Made by a program: the position numbers and the translations under genes. A DNA stretch of 9,341 bases from SIG607 sp045601805 (GTDB taxonomy: Bacteria; Bacillota; Clostridia; Oscillospirales; Acutalibacteraceae), in the NCBI GenBank assembly GCA_045601805.1, contig JAZSAJ010000014.1, forward strand, positions 1 to 9,341. Direction: 5' to 3'. Shown piece after piece: positions 1 to 5,348 of this stretch (within the stretch, counting starts at the first letter, position 1; each line of letters starts with the position of its first letter). The notes under the pieces are model-generated. The model had not been told where the DNA came from, searched no databases, and saw nothing but the letters and a program-made list of their open reading frames with translations.

Positions 1-46
1 ATTAATAAGATTAGTATAAAAATCGTATAAATTATAGGTCTTAAAC

Positions 47-129
47 AAAAGTAAAAAATGGTTTGAATTAAAAGAAGTTATCATTTAAATTATAATGATT
101 ATGCAAAAAAGTAAAAAATAATAATGATT
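47..129. repeat. Short direct repeats in AT-rich stretch
   Basis: The 13-mer AAAAGTAAAAAAT occurs at 47-59 and 107-119, exactly 60 bp apart. The 8-mer TAATGATT occurs at 93-100 and 122-129. The surroundings are very AT-rich and contain no convincing gene. Such repeats could be arm-type recombinase sites or iteron-like sites, but in DNA this AT-rich they may be chance. Confidence 0.3.
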
Positions 130-172
130 GTTAAGTGCAGAAATATTTTTGATTAGTAGCATTATTTCTTTC

Positions 173-201
173 TTGATTTAAACTAAAAAGTTAAATATTA
201 T
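173..201 (+). promoter_or_regulatory. Sigma-A type promoter upstream of the structured region
   Basis: TTGATT (173-178) and TATTAT (196-201) are separated by 17 bp, close to the vegetative consensus. Transcription would begin near 208 and run through the helices at 293-632 towards the tyrosine recombinase at 671. A 6-bp dyad AAGTGT/ACACTT (204-209/221-226) and a GGAGGAATT block (233-241) follow. That block is an ideal Shine-Dalgarno sequence with no start codon at usable distance. Confidence 0.5.
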
Positions 202-292
202 TAAAGTGTCTTAATGACTTACACTTAACGAAGGAGGAATTATTTAGAATTTACACACATTATTCACATGCAGGCGGAATTTTTAAAATCGG

Positions 293-632
293 CCACAAGG
301 TCAAAATTATCGTTATTATTTCACGACCATATTGAAAATGACATAATAGGAATAATAACGATATTGTCAATCTTAATTCTTTATTGCTATATGAATTGGT
401 TGACACTCCACTTTTGACGGTGGGTTTGGGCAACAGGAAATGTTCGTTGTCTTGTTTGGTAGGCATAAGGCCTGCTGTATCTGAACAAATAGCAATCGTA
501 GGCGAAAACATTGGTTTTCGCTTCAAAAAATAATTATAGTTGTCGGCATTAACGGTTTCGGACACGAAACCGACAATGCCGATAGCATAATTATTATGAT
601 TTGGGCGGTGTCAATGCGAAGCATTGGCACCG
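293..632 (+). ncRNA. Candidate structured RNA upstream of a tyrosine recombinase
   Basis: Eight helices follow one another with little unpaired sequence. P1: 293-296/420-423 plus 300-306/412-418. P2: 308-320/351-363, 13 bp perfect. P3: 365-372/398-405 plus 375-379/393-397. P4: 429-434/446-451. P5: 452-456/484-488 plus 457-464/470-477. P6: 500-509/514-523 with loop ATTG. P7: 529-537/587-595, 543-550/575-582 and 554-560/565-571. P8: 606-617/621-632 with loop GAA. P1 encloses P2 and P3 as a three-way junction. The non-Watson-Crick pairs I used in P3, P4, P5, P6 and P8 are all G-U when read on the plus strand, which favours a plus-strand RNA. No convincing reading frame explains the region. I do not recognise the family: there is no reverse transcriptase (retron, group II intron) and no IscB/TnpB nuclease beside it. 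It could also be a structured DNA site. The pairing was found by eye and not by a folding program. Confidence 0.5.
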
Positions 633-670
633 GCTAATCCAAATTTTATTGAAAGGAGTAAACTTGTATT

Positions 671-1666
671 ATGGGTAAGAAAAAATCGTTATTCTATCAG
701 TTTGCATCGTCTATTAACGATAGCGAAAGCGGTCATAAAAAATTTGTGGATAAACATTCACAAAAAGCACAGACCGAGCAAGAAAAACAACCTTGGCGAA
801 TTTATAGTTTTTCGGCAAAAAGCAATTTGCTCGATACTGCACATAATTTGAGTAGTTATTTAAAAGAAAACTATAATATTGCTATGGTAAAAGAGATATC
901 GAGCGATATGTGCCAATCGTGGTTGGACCATTGTGCAAAAAGTGGTTGCAGTATTTCAACACTTGAAAGCTACAAGTCCAATTTGAATAAACTATCATAC
1001 ATTATAAATAGACATTTTGGACTACATAAAGATTTTAGTACAACGGTCAAACACGAATTGATTATTGATAAAACGAGCCCACGTGAGTTTGCACTTTCAA
1101 AAGAAGAAATTGAAATGGTAAAATCATCAATCGTTAAACCTTGTAATTCGAGCAATTATTTTCTTTTCACATCCTTTTGTGCAACAAGAATAAATAGTGT
1201 AGAGAAACTTATGTGCCGTGATTTGACGTTCGGCAAAAATTATGAGGTCGGAATCAGAATTCTCGGCGATAAGGGAAATAGGGACCGTTCTTTTACTATT
1301 CAAGACAAAGAGTTTTACAAACTATGCCGTTCGCTTGTATCTAATAAAAATCCCAATGATTTAGTTTTTGGTGGTATAAAAAAAGATAGTGCGAACAGAT
1401 GGCTAAATAGACGTCTTCACAGATTGGGAATAACTGTTAAATCGCAGACGATTGGCAATAAGGCAATCTATAAAAAAGGTAATCACTCGGTGAGAAAATA
1501 TGCGATTCAGGAGTATTGCCAAAAGCAATATAATTATTATCTCGAACAAGGACTCTCACCCGATGCCGCCAAAGCACAGGCCGAAAAGGACGCCTGTATT
1601 AGATTGGGCCACGGGTCTGAAGGTCGCAGCGATATCATTAAAATTTACCTCTCGGCAGGCTCGTAA
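671..1666 (+). CDS. Tyrosine recombinase/integrase, phage integrase family
   Basis: A 331-aa site-specific recombinase that should cut and rejoin DNA through a 3'-phosphotyrosine intermediate. The catalytic set is visible: R173 (in ATRINSVEKL), K201 (GDKGNRDR), H272 and R275 (NHSVRK), H314 (RLGHG) and the nucleophile Y326 (IKIYL). Residues about 45-125 form the SAM-like core-binding domain (CQSWLDHCAKSG, STLESYKSNL). The H272-H314 distance is about 42 residues, longer than the roughly 26 in XerC/D-type enzymes, because of an extra helical stretch (about 283-306, with SPDAAKAQAEK). ATG 671 follows AAAGGAG at 652-658. The upstream TTG at 664 hits a stop at once. The gene directly follows the structured region and probably belongs to the same mobile element as the serine recombinase downstream. 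It may be the integrase, a resolvase or an inversion enzyme. Its target site is unknown. Confidence 0.85.
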   Translation: MGKKKSLFYQFASSINDSESGHKKFVDKHSQKAQTEQEKQPWRIYSFSAKSNLLDTAHNLSSYLKENYNIAMVKEISSDMCQSWLDHCAKSGCSISTLESYKSNLNKLSYIINRHFGLHKDFSTTVKHELIIDKTSPREFALSKEEIEMVKSSIVKPCNSSNYFLFTSFCATRINSVEKLMCRDLTFGKNYEVGIRILGDKGNRDRSFTIQDKEFYKLCRSLVSNKNPNDLVFGGIKKDSANRWLNRRLHRLGITVKSQTIGNKAIYKKGNHSVRKYAIQEYCQKQYNYYLEQGLSPDAAKAQAEKDACIRLGHGSEGRSDIIKIYLSAGS

Positions 1667-1685
1667 AACTTTTTTTGCCAAACTA

Positions 1686-1713
1686 TTGACAAATTAAAAA
1701 ATATCATTATATT
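1686..1713 (+). promoter_or_regulatory. Promoter of the SSB-like/serine recombinase operon
   Basis: A perfect TTGACA (1686-1691) is followed after 16 bp by TATATT (1708-1713), only 20 bp past the stop of the tyrosine recombinase. Shifting the -10 by one or two bases gives spacers of 17-18. Transcription would begin near 1720 and produce a leader of about 155 nt before the ATG at 1876. Confidence 0.6.
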
Positions 1714-1731
1714 TTATAGTAGGAGTGATAA

Positions 1732-1796
1732 AAACACACCAATTTGTTGCTGTGTTTCTATATTTTTGGAGGAATTAAATACTTTTTGGAGGAATT
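1732..1796 (+). promoter_or_regulatory. Leader hairpin and duplicated GGAGGAATT block
   Basis: AAACACA (1732-1738) pairs with TGTGTTT (1751-1757). The 14-mer TTTTTGGAGGAATT then occurs twice, at 1763-1776 and 1783-1796. The second copy forms the outer arm of the downstream terminator. The first copy could pair with the same ATTCCTC strand (1832-1838), and CACCAA at 1737-1742 could pair with TTGGTG in the terminator, so alternative folds are available. A short frame from TTG 1786 to TAA 1849 (about 21 codons) crosses the terminator and could be a leader peptide. Its Shine-Dalgarno spacing, about 13 nt from the first block, is poor. Confidence 0.45.
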
Positions 1797-1845
1797 GTAC
1801 ACCAAGATAGGCATTGGTCTGTCTTGGTGCGATTCCTCTTTTTTT
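1788..1845 (+). terminator. Strong intrinsic terminator in the leader, likely attenuator
   Basis: Outer stem GAGGAAT (1789-1795)/ATTCCTC (1832-1838). Inner stem of 13 pairs, 1800-1812 with 1817-1829, with loop ATTG and two G-U pairs. Seven T follow immediately (1839-1845). It lies between the promoter at 1686 and the start codon at 1876, so it should end most transcripts unless an alternative leader fold or ribosome movement prevents it. It could also serve as the terminator of the recombinase gene upstream, but the TTGACA promoter in between argues for attenuation. Confidence 0.7.
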
Positions 1846-1875
1846 ATCTAATTCTGACGAAAGGAGAACAAAGCA

Positions 1876-2328
1876 ATGTCAATAATTAACCCCATACCTA
1901 TCTATCAAAAGCCGAATGAACGAGAAGAATTTGTAGTATTCACGGGCTATGTAAAAAGTGTTACAGACCGAGGCAGATATAATTCCGTATCATTCAAAGT
2001 TGATTCAAACAATAGCGGCGATGAAGTTCCGCTTGTTTCAGTAAGATGCTTTGAACAGAAATACGGTGTCAACCATAAAAAATTGGTTGAAGATACAAAA
2101 GGTAGATTCCTCGTTGTTCTTGCTATCAAAAATTTTTACAATGGTAAAACCGATTATATAGCAAGACATATTTGTGTTGCACCCAAAGAATTTTGTGCAT
2201 CTACACATCCTATTGTTGATGAAGCACCTATTGCTGACGATATTCCCGAACAGGTTACTGAACCACAAGCGGAATATGAGCAATTATCTTTATTTGATAA
2301 CATTGACGATAATTCGTTACCATTTTAA
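1876..2328 (+). CDS. SSB-like OB-fold protein with clamp-binding motif and acidic tip
   Basis: A 150-aa protein. Residues about 18-105 alternate short hydrophobic strands (EFVVFTGYVKSV, VPLVSVRCFE, GRFLVVLAIKNF) as in a five-stranded OB fold. Residues 106-135 are an acidic, proline-containing linker. The C-terminus has QLSLF at 136-140, which matches the known sliding-clamp motif QL(S/D)LF, and ends in DDNSLPF, which resembles the SSB tip DDD(I/L)PF used to recruit repair and replication proteins. I infer a single-stranded-DNA-binding accessory of the mobile element, tied to host replication. It does not match the classical SSB sequence closely. ATG 1876 has AAGGAG at 1861-1866. Expression probably depends on the attenuator just upstream. 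It heads the operon that ends in the serine recombinase. Confidence 0.6.
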   Translation: MSIINPIPIYQKPNEREEFVVFTGYVKSVTDRGRYNSVSFKVDSNNSGDEVPLVSVRCFEQKYGVNHKKLVEDTKGRFLVVLAIKNFYNGKTDYIARHICVAPKEFCASTHPIVDEAPIADDIPEQVTEPQAEYEQLSLFDNIDDNSLPF

Positions 2329-2401
2329 TTAAATAATCATCTACCGCTTTTGGTCGGCAATGGTCGAAAACTCGGTGGCTGACTCTGAATAAGAAATACG
2401 C

Positions 2402-2413
2402 TAAAATATTTTA
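2402..2413. promoter_or_regulatory. 12-bp palindrome before the small gene
   Basis: TAAAATATTTTA is a perfect palindrome lying directly before the Shine-Dalgarno site GAAAGGAG (2415-2422) of the small gene at 2434. It could be a repressor site or an AT-rich chance palindrome. The remaining bases from 2329 hold a possible 6-bp stem, CTACCG/CGGTGG (2341-2346/2373-2378), and no gene. Confidence 0.25.
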
Positions 2414-2433
2414 CGAAAGGAGTGCTAAAACAC

Positions 2434-2586
2434 TTGAAAGTCACTATCGCAAGATGTGACCTTAAGTGCAATGAATATGAAAAAGCAATTACTGAAAAAG
2501 AAAATGAATTGTCCACTGAAGGCATTATTGAACTTATGTATTTAATTTATAAAAATGAAATGAAAGGAAGCATAATTAATGAATAA
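2434..2586 (+). CDS. Small charged protein, TTG start, coupled to the serine recombinase
   Basis: A 50-aa frame read from TTG 2434, 11 nt after GAAAGGAG (2415-2422); no other in-frame start fits this site. The product begins MKVTIARCDLKCNEYEKA, continues with a helix rich in Glu and Lys (ITEKENELSTEGIIEL), and ends EMKGSIINE. I do not recognise it. Its stop (2584-2586) lies past the ATG of the serine recombinase (2579), an 8-bp overlap typical of translational coupling. That placement suggests a partner or expression-setting leader for the recombinase, perhaps a directionality factor, but nothing in the sequence proves this. Start choice and reality are moderately supported. Confidence 0.5.
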   Translation: MKVTIARCDLKCNEYEKAITEKENELSTEGIIELMYLIYKNEMKGSIINE

Positions 2587-4387
2587 AATCCCCTTATACA
2601 TTTATTCTAAATTGACGGCAAAAAAACAGACAAACGAAGTTTTAGAATATGCCAATATTCACAATTTAGAAGTGTTCCCCATAGATAAAGATTTAATTTA
2701 TATTAACCCTGATTTTTATAATATATCAATTAGACGAGACAGAAGAAAAACCGATAATGTAATTATATATGCCCGATTTTCTTCTTCCAATCAAAACGAA
2801 ATCTCTATTACAGGTCAGTTAGACGAGTGCTTTAAGTATTGTGCTAATGAACATTATACTGTTATTGCCGTATATGTTGATATGGCACAAACAGGCACAA
2901 ACGATAGACGATATGCTCTTCAAAAACTTAATGAAGATATATCCAATCAAAAGTATAACGGCTTTAATGTTATTGTTTACAAGTCTAATCGCTTTTTTAG
3001 AAACAGGAAAAAGGCATCATTTTATAAGTGTATATATGAAACATATGGAATTGATGTAGAATCAGCCACACAACATTACGGCAAAGGCAGAGACTCAACC
3101 TTTATGAAAACTGTGGAAGAAGGCCTTGACGAATATTTTTCTGTTGAGTTATCAGAAGCGGTCAAACGAGGGTTAAAACAACGAGCAATGCAATGCCGAT
3201 ATACAGGCGGTTATGTTACATATGGTTATCAAATCAACAAGGAAACAAAACTCTATGAAATCAACGAAACCGAAGCGGAAAATGTGCGAATGGTTTTCAA
3301 AATGTATGCCGATAAAAAAGGATATACAGAGATTTTGCGAGAGTTGGATGCTCGTGGTGCTATCACAAGAAAAGGAGTACCTTTCGCCAAGAACACATTG
3401 GGGGATATGTTAGGAAATGAAAAATACATTGGTACTTATACCTATGGTGTAAGGACTCCCAAAGACGAAAATGGCAGCAGAAACTCGCACAAATACAACT
3501 CTGCGGAGAACATTGTTAAAATTCCCAACGGCATACCCGCTATTGTTGATGAAGATATATTTACATTGGCACAAAAGCGAAAAGAAGCAAATAAACACGG
3601 AACACATAGCAAACGAGAAAAAGAAAAATATTTGCTTACGGGTTTATTATACTGTGCTGAGTGCGGTCATGCTTTTACAGGCAATGTAAGATATGCAGGA
3701 AGAAATAAAACCAAATATGTGACCTATCGTTGCACTAATCACAACAAAGGCGAAAAATGCGAGTGCAAAGAAGTTAACAGAGATTATTTAGAAAACTTTG
3801 TTATTGATACAATCATTAACAGAATTCTAATTCCGCAAAGAGCAAAAGAACTGTTAAATGATTTTAGACAACGGCAAATAAAAGGTAATTCTGAATATGA
3901 CAATCGCAAAAAATCTCTACAAAACGAGATTACAACACTTGAAACACAACGAAGAAATATCCTTAATGCCGTTGATAAGGGAATCGCAACTGATGACCTA
4001 CTTGAACATTTACAGGACAAAAAACACGAAATAGAGCGAATTAAGGCAAAGTTAAAAGAAATGGAAAACAATGCTCCTAAACCCATTGACGAAAAAGAGT
4101 TTAAAAAACTTATTGAGAAAACAAAGGAAGTTATTAAACAAAAAAGTGTTGATGAGTTAAGGCGGTTAATTGCCTTTTATATTTCTCGCATAGAAATAGG
4201 AAAGGATGACATTTCTGTCATCCTTTCGTTTACCAATATTGTGTTATTGGTTGGTGGAGGCGAGGGGAGTCGAACCCCTGTCCAAAAATTCATTCACACA
4301 GGCATCTCCGAGCGCAGATACTTGTTTACATTCCCTTGCACAGACGGGAAATATCACCCTGCTGTGCTTGGTAGCCCAAAGTCGTGA
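2579..4387 (+). CDS. Large serine recombinase; C-terminus runs into ssrA
   Basis: A 602-aa site-specific recombinase. The resolvase domain (about 61-200) has YARFS with the likely nucleophile S68, and SNRFFRNR with arginines R138 and R141. The recombinase domain (about 205-345) includes GYVTYGYQ and NTLGDMLGNEKYIGTYTYG. A zinc ribbon uses C359, C362, C385 and C394 (or C396). A coiled coil spans about 438-525. About 60 residues precede the catalytic domain, more than usual, and residues 5-36 themselves resemble a shortened resolvase start. The natural end is probably near residue 550 (IEIGKDDISVILSF). From residue 559 the frame is antisense to the tmRNA 3' end, so the last 44 residues come from host DNA. 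ATG 2579 has AAAGGA at 2563-2568. Position at the ssrA junction points to it as the integrase/excisionase. Confidence 0.88.
   Translation: MNKIPLYIYSKLTAKKQTNEVLEYANIHNLEVFPIDKDLIYINPDFYNISIRRDRRKTDNVIIYARFSSSNQNEISITGQLDECFKYCANEHYTVIAVYVDMAQTGTNDRRYALQKLNEDISNQKYNGFNVIVYKSNRFFRNRKKASFYKCIYETYGIDVESATQHYGKGRDSTFMKTVEEGLDEYFSVELSEAVKRGLKQRAMQCRYTGGYVTYGYQINKETKLYEINETEAENVRMVFKMYADKKGYTEILRELDARGAITRKGVPFAKNTLGDMLGNEKYIGTYTYGVRTPKDENGSRNSHKYNSAENIVKIPNGIPAIVDEDIFTLAQKRKEANKHGTHSKREKEKYLLTGLLYCAECGHAFTGNVRYAGRNKTKYVTYRCTNHNKGEKCECKEVNRDYLENFVIDTIINRILIPQRAKELLNDFRQRQIKGNSEYDNRKKSLQNEITTLETQRRNILNAVDKGIATDDLLEHLQDKKHEIERIKAKLKEMENNAPKPIDEKEFKKLIEKTKEVIKQKSVDELRRLIAFYISRIEIGKDDISVILSFTNIVLLVGGGEGSRTPVQKFIHTGISERRYLFTFPCTDGKYHPAVLGSPKS
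4200..4227. terminator. Bidirectional terminator-like hairpin inside the recombinase end
   Basis: Perfect 11-bp stem GAAAGGATGAC (4200-4210)/GTCATCCTTTC (4217-4227) with a 6-nt loop. On the plus strand it is followed by CGTTT, and on the minus strand, downstream of the tmRNA, by a short U run then CC. It lies in codons about 541-550 of the recombinase and 25 bp beyond the ssrA 3' end, so it could end transcripts from both sides. Confidence 0.45.
4232..4251. other. Inverted repeat abutting ssrA, candidate attachment core
   Basis: ACCAATA (4232-4238), spacer TTGTGT (4239-4244), TATTGGT (4245-4251): perfect 7-bp arms around 6 bp, ending exactly where the tmRNA CCA end begins (4252). Recombinase crossover sites often have this shape. 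It lies between the last recognisable recombinase codons and ssrA. No second copy longer than about 8 bp was seen in the window, so the other element end must lie outside it. Confidence 0.4.
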
Positions 4388-4596
4388 CGGAAAGATGGGC
4401 GGCTTTCCGTTCATGTGCACCGCTAAATGACGCCCTCGCAAAGCCGCGGTATTCTTTGGTCGGACGGCTGCTTAATTAAGCAGCAAGAGCAACTTTATTG
4501 TTGTCGTTTAATTTTAAAATTGTGAGTTTTAAGGCGGTCCCACACCGCCGCTCGCTTCCCATGCTTCAAAATTCCTGTCGAAACCTTTACGCCCCC
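4252..4596 (-). ncRNA. ssrA: Transfer-messenger RNA (tmRNA)
   Basis: This RNA rescues stalled ribosomes and tags incomplete proteins for degradation. The 5' end GGGGGCG (4596-4590) pairs with CGCCTCC (4262-4256) as the acceptor stem, followed by encoded ACCA (4255-4252). The T-arm contains GGTTCGACTCCCC in RNA sense. The tag frame reads NDNNKVALAA then TAA (stop at 4476-4478), ending in the usual ALAA degron. The stop lies in the perfect 18-nt palindrome 4467-4484. The codon before the tag Asn, where many species have Ala, is TTA (4511-4509). Length is about 345 nt, normal for one-piece tmRNA. smpB lies 11 nt upstream on the same strand. The 3' end is intact although the mobile element abuts it. 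Confidence 0.95.
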
Positions 4597-4607
4597 ATGA
4601 TACATTG

Positions 4608-5069
4608 TTATCTGTTTTGCTCTTTTAAAGCGCGGTCAATTGTTCGGTTTGCAGCTTTTTTGGCAGCCTCGGCGCGTTTGTCATAAAGTTTTTTACCTTG
4701 GCAAACGCCAACCTGCACCTTAACAAGCGAACCCTTAAAATAAACCGAAAGTGGAATAAGTGTTAAGCCCTGCTGTTTTATTAAACCCAAAAGGCGCATT
4801 GCTTCTTTCTTGTGAACAAGAAGCCGTCTTGGTCTTATTGGGTCTTTGTTAAAGCGGTTGCCAAATTCATAAGGACTTATGTGCATTTGCTTAATAATAA
4901 GTTCGCCATTATCAATACTGCACCACGCGTCTTTAAGATTAATATTACCCGCGCGTACCGATTTTATTTCCGTGCCGGTTAATTCAATGCCGGCTTCAAG
5001 CGATTCTTTAACAAAGTATTCAAAAAATGCTTTTTTGTTTGTTGCTATAGTTTTTGTGTTTTCCGACAT
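4608..5069 (-). CDS. smpB: SsrA-binding protein SmpB
   Basis: A 153-aa protein, the normal length of the family. It binds tmRNA, delivers it to stalled ribosomes and places its C-terminal tail in the empty mRNA channel. Visible hallmarks are AGIELTGTEIKSVRAG (26-41), HISPYEFGN (63-71), the RPRRLLVHKKEA block (79-90), and GKKLYDKR (125-132) leading into the basic helical tail RTIDRALKEQNR. The OB-type barrel covers about 12-125. ATG at 5069-5067 has a strong GGAGGTGATTTA ribosome site. The gene ends 11 nt before the mature 5' end of ssrA, so the two are probably transcribed together and the tmRNA is cut out by RNases. A TTGACC at 4639-4634 could instead be an internal ssrA -35, but it lacks a well-spaced -10. 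Confidence 0.97.
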   Translation of the reverse strand: MSENTKTIATNKKAFFEYFVKESLEAGIELTGTEIKSVRAGNINLKDAWCSIDNGELIIKQMHISPYEFGNRFNKDPIRPRRLLVHKKEAMRLLGLIKQQGLTLIPLSVYFKGSLVKVQVGVCQGKKLYDKRAEAAKKAANRTIDRALKEQNR

Positions 5070-5095
5070 TAAATCACCTCCAAAACAGTAGATAC

Positions 5096-5125
5096 ATTAT
5101 ATCATATACATTATATAAATTTCAA
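5096..5125 (-). promoter_or_regulatory. smpB-ssrA promoter
   Basis: Read on the minus strand: TTGAAA (5125-5120), 18-bp spacer, TATAAT (5101-5096), about 27 bp before the smpB ATG. The -10 block is part of an 11-bp direct repeat ATACATTATAT (5092-5102 and 5106-5116), so a second TATAAT lies at 5115-5110. Confidence 0.6.
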
Positions 5126-5156
5126 GAACATATATAATACAAATTGTTCCAACAAA

Positions 5157-5298
5157 ATGCATGGTTTTGCATTTTATGCGTTAAATTGCATAAAAATTAA
5201 AATATGCACAAAAATATGCATTAAAAATCACTACAAACAGGGTATAATTGCAAAAAAATGCAAATTTTTTTTAAAAAACACTTGCATTTTTATTTATT
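5157..5298. promoter_or_regulatory. Cluster of ArgR/AhrC-like operator boxes
   Basis: Half-sites of the TGCAT/ATGCA kind recur at 5157-5162, 5168-5180, 5185-5202, 5205-5222 and 5247-5264. The best box is 5281-5298 on the minus strand, AATAAATAAAAATGCAAG. It agrees at 16 of 18 positions with the AhrC/ArgR consensus of Bacillus as I recall it (CATGAATAAAAATKCAAK). Box 5247-5264 agrees at 12-13 positions and contains the perfect dyad TTGCA-N6-TGCAA. The best box covers the -35 of the downstream promoter, the usual place for a repressor, and argH is in the operon. Confidence 0.55.
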
Positions 5299-5310
5299 TG
5301 GTGTTATGAT
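5282..5310 (+). promoter_or_regulatory. Promoter of the transporter-argH operon
   Basis: TTGCAT (5282-5287), 17-bp spacer, TATGAT (5305-5310). Transcription would begin near 5317, leaving a leader of about 30 nt with GGAGG at 5336-5340. The -35 and half the spacer lie within the best ArgR-like box. A second TATAAT at 5243-5248 has no good -35. Confidence 0.65.
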
Positions 5311-5348
5311 ATGAACATCCTAAAAATAAATTTTTGGAGGAAACAAAA

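Noticed and set aside
391..401. ATTGGTTG as second att copy of 4246-4253
   Set aside because: Only 8 bp are shared with nothing around them, and it lies inside helix P3; chance is likely.
268..414. Plus-strand frame of 48 codons with a hydrophobic stretch
   Set aside because: The nearest Shine-Dalgarno block (233-241) is too far from ATG 268, and the sequence is part of helices P1-P3.
260..565. Minus-strand frame of 101 codons
   Set aside because: Hydrophobic but not family-like, no convincing ribosome site, and it lies wholly within the strongly paired region, which explains the open frame better.
293..632. Retron, group II intron or IscB/TnpB guide RNA
   Set aside because: No reverse transcriptase, no domain V-like hairpin and no nuclease gene nearby.
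4252..4430. Protein reading GGGEGSRTPV over the tmRNA
   Set aside because: This is antisense translation of the conserved tmRNA 3' end, a known annotation artefact, and not a real domain.
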